A DNA stretch of 40,307 bases from Oscillospiraceae bacterium (GCA_015067305.1 SVMT01000019.1:1-40307), one strand, 5' to 3'. Positions 31,110-39,158 are shown, numbered from the stretch's first letter. A program made the numbers and translations. The notes: generated from the sequence alone by a model not told the origin.

Positions 31110-32087
31110 TTATTTTTTGTCAAATTCTTTCCAAAATGAAAGTATGGAATTTTCGTAGCCCTCTTTATCCAAATAATAACTCATAGCATGTTCCGCACCT
31201 GGTACAACAAGAAGTCTTTTAGGCGCAACGCAAGCCAGATAATTCTCATAAGTCATTTCAATGGGAACAAAACTGTCTGCCGAACCGTGAATAAATAAAA
31301 CAGGCACTTTGCAAACTTTCATAGCGTCAACAGCAGAATAATCCCCTGAACCCATATTCAGTTTTTTGCGGCAATTACCCTCGATCATAAGTTTCGGGAA
31401 ATCATAAGGAAGATGAAGATTTTTCTCAACAACATGTTTCCATATATCACAAGGAGAAGTAAATCCGCAATCAGCAACTATTCCGCAAACATTATCCGGA
31501 AGATCCAAGCCTGCTGCCATAAGAACGGTCGTAGCGCCCATTGAAATTCCGCCGAGATATACGGGCAGGAATCCCATAGTACGCTCATTTACCCAATCTA
31601 TCCAATCGAGGCAGTCAAACCTTTCCAGCAATCCGAAACCCATATAGTCTCCCCCACTGTTATTTTGACCTCGTTGTTCCGCATAAAGAACACTGCAACC
31701 GTTTTTATGCCAAAAGTCAGAAACTGCCGCAAAATCATGAGCCCAATCTGAACGCCAACCATGCATTGCTATTATTATACGTTTTGCATTTTCACATTCA
31801 GACCAATGTCCAACAAGCCGGATCCCGTCCCTGCTTACAATTTCAACATCTTCAAAGATTTCTTTTTTAAAAGTTTCCGATAATTCAGAAAGCTGTGAAT
31901 AAGCATCTTCAAAGCCTTTGATACCGGACAATCTGCTTTTGTTTATCTTCATGTTAGTCGGTATCTTTCTGTCAAGCGCATAATTCAACAAAGTATTGCT
32001 CATCATATATGAAACCGCACCAAAAGTTGCCGCAACGGCAGTCAATGAACTTACACCCAATATAATATTTTTTGTACTGTTTTTCAT
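31110..32087 (-). CDS. Alpha/beta hydrolase with N-terminal membrane anchor
   Basis: A 325-residue hydrolase with one N-terminal hydrophobic segment (about 7-30). The nucleophile elbow is G-G-I-S182-M-G-A, the catalytic acid is D271 in H-G-S-A-D-S-F-V-P, and the catalytic base is H300 in G-A-E-H. H109-G-W in A-M-H-G-W supplies the oxyanion region. The lid region contains W-A-H-D-F and R-G-Q-N-N-S-G-G-D. It looks like the BD-FAE/YqkD-type serine hydrolases common in Firmicutes; ester substrates are likely but unidentified. No strong promoter is visible upstream (weak candidates between 32100 and 32140). Confidence 0.87.
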   Translation of the reverse strand: MKNSTKNIILGVSSLTAVAATFGAVSYMMSNTLLNYALDRKIPTNMKINKSRLSGIKGFEDAYSQLSELSETFKKEIFEDVEIVSRDGIRLVGHWSECENAKRIIIAMHGWRSDWAHDFAAVSDFWHKNGCSVLYAEQRGQNNSGGDYMGFGLLERFDCLDWIDWVNERTMGFLPVYLGGISMGATTVLMAAGLDLPDNVCGIVADCGFTSPCDIWKHVVEKNLHLPYDFPKLMIEGNCRKKLNMGSGDYSAVDAMKVCKVPVLFIHGSADSFVPIEMTYENYLACVAPKRLLVVPGAEHAMSYYLDKEGYENSILSFWKEFDKK

Positions 32088-32235
32088 TCTTTACACGCTC
32101 CATTTTTATTCTCCGATACAGTATGTCCAAAAAAACAAAACCGATTCAAAACGATATAATTTTCTCGTCAGATAAAAGCATATACAAAAAAACTTACGTA
32201 TTCGTTCATAGAAATGTGAAAGAAAAGGTTTACAG

Positions 32236-32259
32236 ATAACTTGACAGATGTAAAGTTAT
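32236..32259. promoter_or_regulatory. Candidate NiaR operator at the nadA promoter
   Basis: ATAACTT (32236-32242) and AAGTTAT (32253-32259) form a perfect inverted repeat around the -35 region. A second inverted pair TTTACA/TGTAAA (about 32230-32253) overlaps it. The operon ends with the NAD repressor gene niaR, making autoregulation at this site likely by inference. Confidence 0.5.
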
Positions 32260-32269
32260 GTGTTATACT
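32241..32269 (+). promoter_or_regulatory. Sigma-A promoter of the nadABC-niaR operon
   Basis: TTGACA (32241-32246), 17-bp spacer, TATACT (32264-32269). Confidence 0.87.
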
Positions 32270-32317
32270 ATACCGAATTTAAATCAACTAATATTATCAT
32301 TTCATGAAGGCGAAAAA

Positions 32318-33229
32318 ATGAACAACAATATTTTAAATCAGATCAACCAACTAAAAAAAGAAAAGAATGCAGTTATCCTTGCCCATTATTACGTAAACGA
32401 TGAAACACAGGCAATAGCAGATTATGTGGGAGATTCTTTCTATTTGGCAAAAATTGCAAGGAATACCGATGCTGACATTCTCGTTTTTTGCGGTGTTTCA
32501 TTTATGGGAGAAAGTGCAAAGATATTGAATCCCGATAAGAAAGTACTTATGCCTGACCTTACAGCTGACTGTCCTATGGCCCATATGGTAAAAAATGGCA
32601 AGATAGAAGAAATGCGCAAAAAATACGATGACCTCGCTGTTGTATGCTACATAAACTCAACAGCAGAGCTGAAATGCCAAAGCGATGTTTGTGTTACATC
32701 ATCCAATGCAATAAAAATTGTAAAAGCACTACCAAATAAAAATATATTCTTTATCCCTGATAAAAATTTAGGAAGTTATGTTGCAGAGCAAGTTCCCGAT
32801 AAGAATATCATCCTTAATGATGGCTGTTGCCCTGTACATGCAAATGTCACCGTACAAGAAGTTATCGCAGAAAAAGAAAAACATCCACAGGCACTGATTT
32901 TTTCGCACCCTGAATGTAACAAAGAAGTTCTTGAACTTTCAGATAAACTCGGAAGCACAGCAGAAATAATTACATTTGTAAAAAACAGCGACGCTAATGA
33001 ATTTATAATTTGCACAGAAGACGGTGTCGACTACAAATTAAGAACAGATAATCCAAACAAAAAATTTTATTTCCCCCAAAGCTGTCACTGTTGCGCGGAT
33101 ATGAAATTAAACACCCCTGAAAGAATACTTCATGTACTGAAAACAGAACAGAATTCTATTGAAATAGACGAAGAAATTCGCAAAAAAGCACTGATTCCTC
33201 TTGACAAAATGTTGGAGCTGGCAAAATAA
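32318..33229 (+). CDS. nadA: Quinolinate synthase A
   Basis: NadA condenses iminoaspartate with dihydroxyacetone phosphate to quinolinate, the second step of de novo NAD synthesis, using a [4Fe-4S] cluster. The 303-residue product matches the family. It has A-H-Y-Y at 22-25 and G-V-S-F-M-G-E-S-A-K. Cluster cysteines are C85 (A-D-C-P-M-A), C171 (G-C-C-P-V-H) and C258 or C259 (C-H-C-C-A-D-M). The ATG at 32318 is chosen because GAAGG precedes it and the length then fits; the ATG at 32258 lies within the promoter. The stop overlaps the nadB start (TAATG). Confidence 0.95.
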   Translation: MNNNILNQINQLKKEKNAVILAHYYVNDETQAIADYVGDSFYLAKIARNTDADILVFCGVSFMGESAKILNPDKKVLMPDLTADCPMAHMVKNGKIEEMRKKYDDLAVVCYINSTAELKCQSDVCVTSSNAIKIVKALPNKNIFFIPDKNLGSYVAEQVPDKNIILNDGCCPVHANVTVQEVIAEKEKHPQALIFSHPECNKEVLELSDKLGSTAEIITFVKNSDANEFIICTEDGVDYKLRTDNPNKKFYFPQSCHCCADMKLNTPERILHVLKTEQNSIEIDEEIRKKALIPLDKMLELAK

Positions 33230-34518
33230 TGGAAAATATGAACATAAAAACAGATATAATTATAGTAGGTTGCGGAGTTGCAGGCCTTTACTGCGCACTT
33301 AACTTACCGAAAGACAAAAAAATAACCATAGTAACCAAAAATATCGCAAGAAGAAGCGATTCTTTTCTTGCACAAGGAGGCATTTGCGTTCTTAGAGACG
33401 AAAATGATTTTGATGCTTTTTTTGAAGACACAATGAAAGCAGGACACTACGCAAATAATCCGGAATCGGTTGAAATAATGATCAACTCATCAAGAGAAAT
33501 AATTAAAGATCTTGTAAGTTATGGTGTAAGATTTGAAAAAGACGGAAAAGATTTTGCATATACGAAAGAGGGTGCCCACTCAAAAGCCAGAATACTTTTC
33601 CATGAAGACGAGACGGGAAAAGAAATAACATCACATTTGCTTACGGAAGCCCTGAACAGAGAAAACATTTCATTGATTGAAAATTTCACTATGGTAGATA
33701 TAGTCTGCGAAGACAATGTCTGCTACGGTATAATAGGTCACGATGAAAATGAAAAATATGTTTACATAAATGCCGATTATACAGTTTTGGCAACAGGCGG
33801 CATAGGTGGTCTGTTTGAACACTCAACCAATTACAGACATCTGACAGGAGATGCACTCGCTATCGCATTAAATCACAATATAAGATTAAAGCATATAGAC
33901 TATATTCAGATACATCCTACAACTCTCTACACTAAAGGAAACGGAAGAGAATTTCTCATTTCTGAATCAGTCAGAGGTGAAGGCGCCATTCTTCTCAACT
34001 CAAAAGGAGAGCGATTTGTTAATGAACTTCTGCCACGTGATGTTGTAGCGAATGCAATATTTGAGGAAATGAAAAAAGAAGGCACAGAACATGTATGGCT
34101 TTCACTTGAGCCTATTCCCGAAGAAGAGATAAAGAACCATTTCCCCAATATTTACAGACATTGCCTCAAAGAAGGTTATGACATAACAAAAGAAGCTATC
34201 CCTGTAGTTCCATCACAGCATTATTTCATGGGCGGTATAGATGTTGACAGACACAGCAAAACTTCAATGGACAGACTTTACGCTGTAGGAGAAACCGCCT
34301 GCAATGATGTCCATGGTAAAAATCGTCTCGCAAGCAACTCGTTACTGGAAAGCCTTGTATTTGCGAAAAGATCTGCCAATAATATTAAAGAATCATATTC
34401 AGAAACAAATTTCAGCAAAGAAATAAAAATAGATACGGAAAAATTTATTAACTACAAAGATAAATACAAAAGTTTGATTCTTGCTGCCATAGAAAAGGAG
34501 AAAAAATCACATGAATAA
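33229..34518 (+). CDS. nadB: L-aspartate oxidase
   Basis: NadB oxidises L-aspartate to iminoaspartate, feeding NadA. The 429-residue flavoprotein has the dinucleotide motif I-I-V-G-C-G-V-A-G-L near residue 10, then R-R-S-D-S-F-L-A-Q-G-G. The FAD-binding A-T-G-G-I-G-G follows, then the substrate-binding region S-E-S-V-R-G-E-G and Q-H-Y-F-M-G-G-I. The FAD loop A-V-G-E-T-A-C-N-D-V-H-G and R-L-A-S-N-S-L-L-E come last. It is shorter than the enterobacterial enzyme because the C-terminal helical domain is reduced, as is usual in Clostridia. It overlaps nadC by 8 nt. Confidence 0.95.
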   Translation: MENMNIKTDIIIVGCGVAGLYCALNLPKDKKITIVTKNIARRSDSFLAQGGICVLRDENDFDAFFEDTMKAGHYANNPESVEIMINSSREIIKDLVSYGVRFEKDGKDFAYTKEGAHSKARILFHEDETGKEITSHLLTEALNRENISLIENFTMVDIVCEDNVCYGIIGHDENEKYVYINADYTVLATGGIGGLFEHSTNYRHLTGDALAIALNHNIRLKHIDYIQIHPTTLYTKGNGREFLISESVRGEGAILLNSKGERFVNELLPRDVVANAIFEEMKKEGTEHVWLSLEPIPEEEIKNHFPNIYRHCLKEGYDITKEAIPVVPSQHYFMGGIDVDRHSKTSMDRLYAVGETACNDVHGKNRLASNSLLESLVFAKRSANNIKESYSETNFSKEIKIDTEKFINYKDKYKSLILAAIEKEKKSHE

Positions 34519-35362
34519 CATTACAATGGCAATGAATGCCGACGAACTCATACTCAGAGCACTGAGAGAAGACATTACAAGCGAAGACATAACAACAAAT
34601 TCCGTTATGAGAGAATATAAAAACGGAGAAGTAGATCTTATCTGCAAACAGGACGGTATCATTGCAGGACTTGAAGTTTTTAAAAGAGTTTTCGAACTGC
34701 TTGACCCGAATACCAAAACCGAATTTTATTGCAAAGACGGAGATACTGTCAAAAAAGGAGAAAAGATCGGTCTCGTACGTGGAGATATAAGAGTTCTTCT
34801 TTCAGGGGAAAGAACTGCATTGAATTATCTGCAAAGAATGAGTGGCATTGCAACTTATACGAGAAATATTGCAGATATGCTCAAGGGAAGCAAGACAAAA
34901 CTTCTTGACACCAGAAAAACGACTCCCAATATGAGAATATTTGAAAAATATGCAGTAAAAGTCGGTGGAGGTTACAACCACAGATACAACCTCAGCGATG
35001 GTATTCTTTTGAAAGACAACCACATTGGCGCTGCAGGCGGTGTAAAAGAAGCAGTAAGAATGGCAAAGGAATATGCTCCTTTCGTAAGAAAGATAGAGAT
35101 CGAAGTTGAAAACCTTGACATGCTTAAAGAAGCACTCGAAGCAGGAGCAGATATTATAATGCTTGACAATATGAGCATAGAAGACATGAAAGAGGCTGTA
35201 AAATTGACAGCTGGAAAAGCTGAAACAGAATGCAGCGGCAATGTAACAAAAGAAAATGTTGCAAAGCTTGTGGATATCGGGGTTGATTATATTTCCAGTG
35301 GAGCTCTTACCCACTCGTCTCCAATACTTGACCTTTCACTTAAAAACCTCCACGAGATTTAA
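34511..35362 (+). CDS. nadC: Nicotinate-nucleotide pyrophosphorylase (quinolinate phosphoribosyltransferase)
   Basis: NadC converts quinolinate and PRPP to nicotinate mononucleotide. The 283-residue length is typical. Motifs include L-L-S-G-E-R-T-A-L-N, D-T-R-K-T-T-P-N-M-R with the substrate-binding arginine and lysine, and G-G-G-Y-N-H-R-Y-N-L-S-D. I-E-I-E-V-E-N and I-M-L-D-N-M complete the set. The start overlaps the nadB stop by 8 nt (coupling), with GGAG inside the nadB end. It completes the de novo pathway with nadA and nadB. Confidence 0.95.
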   Translation: MNNITMAMNADELILRALREDITSEDITTNSVMREYKNGEVDLICKQDGIIAGLEVFKRVFELLDPNTKTEFYCKDGDTVKKGEKIGLVRGDIRVLLSGERTALNYLQRMSGIATYTRNIADMLKGSKTKLLDTRKTTPNMRIFEKYAVKVGGGYNHRYNLSDGILLKDNHIGAAGGVKEAVRMAKEYAPFVRKIEIEVENLDMLKEALEAGADIIMLDNMSIEDMKEAVKLTAGKAETECSGNVTKENVAKLVDIGVDYISSGALTHSSPILDLSLKNLHEI

Positions 35363-35376
35363 GAAACGGTGATACA

Positions 35377-35889
35377 ATGAATGCGAAAGAAAGAAGAATT
35401 GCAATCGCAAATAAACTTTTATCTGAAAAAGAAGCTGTACCCGGAAATGTTTTGGCAGAAGAATTTAATGTTTCACGCCAAATAATCGTTCAGGATATTT
35501 CTCAACTTAAAGCACAAGGATTTGATATACTTGCAACTCACAATGGATATATCATCATGCAGTCACCTCTTTGTGAAAGAGTATTCAAACTGAAACACTC
35601 AACATTAGATACAGAAGATGAATTGAACACCATTGTATCTTTAGGAGGAACAGTTGTTAATGTATTTGTATGGCACAAAGTATACGGAAAAATGGAAGCC
35701 AATCTGAATATTTCGACAAAATATCACATAGAAAAATTTCTTGATGGTGTTCGAAGCGGAAAATCCACTGAACTCATGAATATTACAGGAGGCTACCATT
35801 ACCATAAAGTACGAGCAGATTCAGAAGAAATACTAAACAACATATATGAAGCATTGAACCAAAAAGGCTTTATAGCACCGGGAATATAA
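35377..35889 (+). CDS. niaR: NAD biosynthesis repressor NiaR (HTH + 3H domain)
   Basis: NiaR (YrxA) represses NAD synthesis and niacin uptake genes with nicotinic acid as co-repressor. The 170-residue protein has an HTH_11 domain (about 5-58, with V-S-R-Q-I-I-V-Q-D-I) and a C-terminal 3H domain. H74, E82, H141 and H143 match the metal-site pattern of that domain; H100 is also conserved. It lies 14 nt after nadC and is the last operon gene, so it probably closes an autoregulatory loop at the nadA promoter. Confidence 0.9.
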   Translation: MNAKERRIAIANKLLSEKEAVPGNVLAEEFNVSRQIIVQDISQLKAQGFDILATHNGYIIMQSPLCERVFKLKHSTLDTEDELNTIVSLGGTVVNVFVWHKVYGKMEANLNISTKYHIEKFLDGVRSGKSTELMNITGGYHYHKVRADSEEILNNIYEALNQKGFIAPGI

Positions 35890-35895
35890 TATATT

Positions 35896-35919
35896 GAACC
35901 GATTCGTTTGAATCGGTTC
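35896..35919 (+). terminator. Terminator of the nadABC-niaR operon
   Basis: GAACCGATTC / GAATCGGTTC, a perfect 10-bp stem with a GTTT loop, followed by CTTATTATTATTTTC. It may also serve the convergent gene. Confidence 0.85.
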
Positions 35920-35927
35920 TCTTATTA

Positions 35928-36689
35928 TTATTTTCTTAATTTTTTACAGTATTGAGTGCAGAGTTTATCCGTACATTGAGAACACTGAAGTGCTGCATTG
36001 GAGTATTCCCAAAAGCGTTCAGGATAAACCATAACACAGAATTCCCAAACCAACCAAACTGCAAAAGCCATTACGATCAAGCTTATGGAATAGAATCCAA
36101 TAATGAATATCATCGGGGTAAACATCATTAAATGATCCCAATTAAATATCCTGCAAGTGGTACAGCATTTATTTTTCATTATAAGCCTGAATGGACACCA
36201 TATAAGTACGCAAATAAGGTCACACACATAAAAGAATACGCTGATTATAAACAAAACGGAATTACCTATTATTCCGCCCCAATACAATCCGCCCAATACA
36301 GCAAGCAAAGCTACCCATATCAAGAATATTTTATATGCAGCTTTTGTTGTTGATACGACATATTCTTTCAAAGCCTGATAATTGATCTTTTCTCTTATAG
36401 GTTTAAATCTGAGCTTGAACAGTTTTTGTGAACCCAACGGAATCTTATCTTTTACAGGAATAAGTTGAAGTATCATATCTATAATCCATATTATCCATAT
36501 AATATGATACATTGAAAAGCCTTTGAAGAAATTCATACCCTCAAGAATAGACATATCTTCCGATTTGAAAATAAGCATCAGAATACAAACCAATAGACAG
36601 ATAATTCTGCCAACAAGGCGAAAAATATACTCCAGTCTGGTTTTGGATATTTTTGTCTTTATTTTTTTAACTGTTGATGTTTTATCCAT
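35928..36689 (-). CDS. Cysteine-rich multi-pass membrane protein
   Basis: A 253-residue membrane protein with about six TM helices. Two cysteine clusters lie on soluble segments: C-P-F-R...K-N-K-C-C-T-T-C (about 165-180) and the C-terminal C-S-Q-C...L-C-T-Q-Y-C (about 237-250). The cysteine spacing would suit metal or Fe-S binding, or a redox relay; none is demonstrated. GGGAG precedes the ATG. It lies downstream of the marR gene on the same strand with a weak promoter between them, so it may belong to the MarR regulon. Confidence 0.65.
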   Translation of the reverse strand: MDKTSTVKKIKTKISKTRLEYIFRLVGRIICLLVCILMLIFKSEDMSILEGMNFFKGFSMYHIIWIIWIIDMILQLIPVKDKIPLGSQKLFKLRFKPIREKINYQALKEYVVSTTKAAYKIFLIWVALLAVLGGLYWGGIIGNSVLFIISVFFYVCDLICVLIWCPFRLIMKNKCCTTCRIFNWDHLMMFTPMIFIIGFYSISLIVMAFAVWLVWEFCVMVYPERFWEYSNAALQCSQCTDKLCTQYCKKLRK

Positions 36690-36745
36690 TCTTTGCTCCC
36701 TCTATTTAAGAAACATATGAAGAAATTTCCCGTATATCCCCCTGT

Positions 36746-36775
36746 TATATAGCTGATATCTCATGGAAAGATCAA
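36746..36775 (-). promoter_or_regulatory. Weak promoter candidate of the cysteine-rich membrane protein gene
   Basis: Minus-strand TTGATC (36770-36775), 18-bp spacer, TATATA (36746-36751). Confidence 0.4.
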
Positions 36776-36779
36776 GTAT

Positions 36780-37250
36780 CTATAATTCATTTTTGAGGTA
36801 TTTGTTATCCCGATAATCATTGCAAATATTCTGCAAATTATTATTTATAATACCAAGGCATTTATAAAAAACAGCCATTTCCTCTTCTGTCATTCCATCG
36901 CCTGTCATGGAAAGGATCCCGTCTATTTTTTGTGCAATAACTTTTCCGATTTCGAGCCCTTTTTCTGTAAGACACAACAGACTTTTATATCTCTTAGGTG
37001 CATCTGAATTACAAACGATATAGCCTTCCCTTTCAAGATACAAAATTGAACGGGAAACTGCCGCTTTATCCTCGTCACATATATCGCAAAGTTCTTTAGC
37101 TGTAAGAGACTTTTCTTTATAAAGATAATAAAGACATGAAACATGAGGACTTTTCAGATTAAATTCAGCCATTTCTTCAGTTTTGATCTTACGTATACTG
37201 CGATTTATTTTTGCAATAAGCACCGTAAATGTTTTAAAACGTTCTTCCAT
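36780..37250 (-). CDS. MarR-family transcriptional regulator
   Basis: A 156-residue winged-helix regulator. The HTH core includes L-T-A-K-E-L-C-D-I-C-D-E-D-K-A-A-V-S-R-S, followed by the wing E-R-E-G-Y-I-V-C...K-R-Y-K-S-L-L-C-L-T. The ATG at 37250 is preferred. A GGGAGG site lies 12 nt upstream (slightly long). The longer reading to 37382 would start upstream of the promoter and translate its own operator. The palindrome ACTTGTTG-N6-CAACAAGT, just downstream of its -10 box, is the likely autoregulatory site. Confidence 0.85.
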   Translation of the reverse strand: MEERFKTFTVLIAKINRSIRKIKTEEMAEFNLKSPHVSCLYYLYKEKSLTAKELCDICDEDKAAVSRSILYLEREGYIVCNSDAPKRYKSLLCLTEKGLEIGKVIAQKIDGILSMTGDGMTEEEMAVFYKCLGIINNNLQNICNDYRDNKYLKNEL

Positions 37251-37268
37251 TTCGGATACAGGCCTCCC

Positions 37269-37290
37269 ACTTGTTGTAAAATCAACAAGT
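37269..37290. promoter_or_regulatory. Probable MarR operator
   Basis: Perfect 8-bp inverted repeat ACTTGTTG (37269-37276) / CAACAAGT (37283-37290) with a 6-bp spacer. It lies immediately downstream of the marR -10 box, so a bound dimer would block initiation. Confidence 0.7.
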
Positions 37291-37292
37291 TT

Positions 37293-37321
37293 ATTATAGC
37301 ACAAAACAGTCGAATTGTCAA
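37293..37321 (-). promoter_or_regulatory. Sigma-A promoter of the marR gene
   Basis: Minus-strand perfect TTGACA (37316-37321), 17-bp spacer, perfect TATAAT (37293-37298). Confidence 0.92.
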
Positions 37322-37412
37322 TAAGTTTTTTTGTAAAACAGAAAAAATTTCCTTTTATATAATCACAATATCGGGAAAACATACTAATGAACGAATTTAA
37401 AGGAGAATTTCA

Positions 37413-37847
37413 ATGATAGAACAAGATACGATAAGACTTTTAAGAGAATGTGATGCAGGCGTAAAAATGGGAGTTGATTCAATCAATGAAGTAATGGACT
37501 ATGTTCATTCGGACAAACTGAAACAGATATTAGAAGACTGCAAACACGACCATGTGGTTCTGAATGATGAGATACAATCGATGCTTGACGAATACGGTGA
37601 CGGCGGAAAAGAACCGAATCCCATAGCAAAAGGTATGTCATGGATGAAAACAAATGCAATGCTTGTGATGAACGAATCGGACAGCACTATTGCAGACCTC
37701 ATGACGGACGGCTGCAATATGGGGGTCAAATCTTTGCATAAATATCTCAACCAATATGAAGCAGCAGAAGAAAAGGCAAAGAGAATAACAAAACGCCTTA
37801 TAAACATCGAAGAAGAATTGGCAATAGATATAAGAGAATATCTGTAA
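37413..37847 (+). CDS. Ferritin-like helical protein (DUF2383-like)
   Basis: A 144-residue all-helical soluble protein. Residues 1-60 contain D-T-I-R-L-L-R-E-C-D-A-G-V-K-M-G and D-C-K-H-D-H. A second helical pair (85-140) contains D-G-C-N-M-G-V-K-S-L-H. This resembles the DUF2383 ferritin-like bundles, with paired E/D/H positions that could bind metal. The family call is tentative. AAAGGAG lies about 8 nt before the ATG. It diverges from marR; TATAAT at 37358-37363 with a weak -35 may drive it, close enough to the MarR operator for joint control. Confidence 0.65.
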   Translation: MIEQDTIRLLRECDAGVKMGVDSINEVMDYVHSDKLKQILEDCKHDHVVLNDEIQSMLDEYGDGGKEPNPIAKGMSWMKTNAMLVMNESDSTIADLMTDGCNMGVKSLHKYLNQYEAAEEKAKRITKRLINIEEELAIDIREYL

Positions 37848-37851
37848 AAAA

Positions 37852-37883
37852 CAAAGTGGCAATTTATCCGAATTGCCACTTTG
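37852..37883 (+). terminator. Terminator of the ferritin-like gene
   Basis: CAAAGTGGCAATT / AATTGCCACTTTG, a perfect 13-bp stem around TATCCG, located 5 nt after the stop. The T-tract is interrupted. Confidence 0.75.
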
Positions 37884-37927
37884 AAACTGTTTAAAAAAAA
37901 TGTCAATATAATCCAATTAAAAAACTG

Positions 37928-37956
37928 TTGATTTTCGATCCTGTTTGTGGTACAAT
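37928..37956 (+). promoter_or_regulatory. Promoter of the Dabb-domain gene
   Basis: TTGATT (37928-37933), 17-bp spacer, TACAAT (37951-37956). The predicted transcript starts about 23 nt before the reading frame. Confidence 0.75.
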
Positions 37957-37985
37957 TTAAAGAAAACCGTAAAGGATGAAGAAAA

Positions 37986-38282
37986 ATAGTAAAACATATA
38001 ATCGTTTGGAAATTAAAAGAAGATATCGCAGATAAAAATGAGGTAAAAAACAAGATCAAAACAGAACTTGAAGGCCTTGTCGGAAAGATCGACGGATTGA
38101 AAGAGATGAAAATTCTTACTGATGGATTTGAGTCATCATCGGGAGACCTTATGATGGACTCCACTTTTGCAGACAACGATGCTCTCAAGGCATATCAAAA
38201 GAACCCTCTCCACCAAGCAGTCGCAAACGGAACAGTCCGCCCCAATGTTGCGGAAAGACTTTCCTTTGACTACGAAATATAA
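37986..38282 (+). CDS. Dabb-domain (stress-responsive A/B barrel) protein, apparent ATA start
   Basis: The frame encodes a full-length Dabb domain of about 98 residues. It begins V-K-H-I-I-V-W-K-L and continues through G-L-K-E-M-K-I to a C-terminal N-P-L-H-Q-A-V...F-D-Y. Dabb proteins form ferredoxin-like dimers of varied function. The expected initiator ATG is ATA (37986-37988). An in-frame TGA (37977-37979) lies only two codons before it, and the next ATG (38097) would delete the first two strands. AAAGGA sits about 9 nt before the ATA, and a promoter and terminator flank the gene. Either ATA is used as a start, or the gene is freshly silenced. Confidence 0.7.
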   Translation: MVKHIIVWKLKEDIADKNEVKNKIKTELEGLVGKIDGLKEMKILTDGFESSSGDLMMDSTFADNDALKAYQKNPLHQAVANGTVRPNVAERLSFDYEI

Positions 38283-38292
38283 TATAAAAAAT

Positions 38293-38329
38293 ACGGATAT
38301 TCTTAACCGAAGAGGTCTTGAATATCCGT
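38293..38329 (+). terminator. Terminator of the Dabb gene
   Basis: ACGGATATTC (38293-38302) and GAATATCCGT (38320-38329), a perfect 10-bp stem with a 17-nt loop, followed by TTACTTTTT. The remaining bases to 38433 hold no ORF or strong signal. Confidence 0.7.
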
Positions 38330-38433
38330 TTACTTTTTGCGTGATCAAGTCATCGAAACAACCGATAAAACAGTCGATTTATAAATATTGGGGTTGCCTG
38401 AAAACTGCATTTAAGTCAACTTAAACTATTATT

Positions 38434-39042
38434 TCAATCAAATAGATTCTCATCATCAGGATTTTCAGGATAAACAACGTCACATACTTCAACAGAATCG
38501 ACTGTACCATTTACAAAATGAGCACAATACAATGTACCATTGGTGTACTGATAATAATTGAAAGTATAACCAAAATCCCCCTCTTCCATTGTAATATTAC
38601 TGATAATACAACAATTTTCTACTAAAATACCATACTTAATTTCATCTACCGCATCAAATGACTTTGGATCATTTTCAGTAGTAGAAATCATACAACTCAT
38701 ACCTAACTTTTTGTTTTCAGAATCATATGTTGCTCCAATACCAATCAAAGCAGGATTCAAGCTTTTAAGTTCTTCATATAATTCTTCAGAAACGCTATAA
38801 ATATCTTGATTCAAATTTGCCATCTGAACTGCTGTGTACATATTCTGTGCACTCATTTTTACATTTGCTTCGCGTGCAGTTTCCACAAAGCCAAGGTAGT
38901 TTGGAATGAGTATGGCGGTCAGGACCAAGATCATTGCCATTACAATGATAACTTCAATAAAGGAGAACCCGTCTTCTTTATGGAGCATTTCCTGCATTTT
39001 CTGTCGAATGTTGTTTTCTGTCTTTTTGATGTTTTTAGTCAT
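38434..39042 (-). CDS. Type IV prepilin-like protein
   Basis: A 202-residue protein with a 25-residue charged leader ending in E-D-G25, followed by F26-S-F-I-E30-V and a hydrophobic helix to about 47. This is the class III prepilin signal with Gly at -1 and Glu at +5, to be cut by a PilD-type peptidase. The C-terminal domain (48-202) includes four or more cysteines and Y-T-F-N-Y-Y-Q-Y. AGGAGGT precedes the ATG. No other pilus gene lies nearby, so it must use machinery encoded elsewhere. It resembles the protein at 30596-31057 in the post-helix and C-terminal regions. Confidence 0.83.
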   Translation of the reverse strand: MTKNIKKTENNIRQKMQEMLHKEDGFSFIEVIIVMAMILVLTAILIPNYLGFVETAREANVKMSAQNMYTAVQMANLNQDIYSVSEELYEELKSLNPALIGIGATYDSENKKLGMSCMISTTENDPKSFDAVDEIKYGILVENCCIISNITMEEGDFGYTFNYYQYTNGTLYCAHFVNGTVDSVEVCDVVYPENPDDENLFD

Positions 39043-39075
39043 AATAATGACCTCCTATTTATTTTGTATATGCTT

Positions 39076-39104
39076 ACTATAGCATAACTGTTTTTGTTTG
39101 TCAA
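39076..39104 (-). promoter_or_regulatory. Sigma-A promoter of the prepilin-like gene
   Basis: Minus-strand TTGACA (39099-39104), 17-bp spacer, TATAGT (39076-39081). Confidence 0.85.
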
Positions 39105-39138
39105 TAGCTTATTGGCAAATAATATAATTTTTAAATTC

Positions 39139-39158
39139 TAATAACATTAGTGTTATTA
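39139..39158. promoter_or_regulatory. AT-rich palindrome between prepilin and PL8 genes
   Basis: TAATAACA / TGTTATTA, perfect 8-bp arms around TTAG, midway between two divergent promoters. It may be an operator or a weak hairpin. Confidence 0.35.

Noticed and set aside
34802-35314. 170-codon minus-strand frame inside nadC
   Set aside because: Antisense shadow of an unambiguous nadC.
37149-37382. N-terminal extension of the MarR protein to position 37382
   Set aside because: It would begin upstream of the consensus promoter and translate the operator; the internal ATG at 37250 fits the family length.
37505-38188. 227-codon minus-strand frame opposite the ferritin-like and Dabb genes
   Set aside because: It crosses a strong terminator and promoter, and the opposite strand has family-supported genes with start signals.
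38411-38426. Short palindrome TTTAAGT-CA-ACTTAAA as terminator of the prepilin gene
   Set aside because: All but two pairs are A-T and no T-run follows on the minus strand; too weak to annotate.
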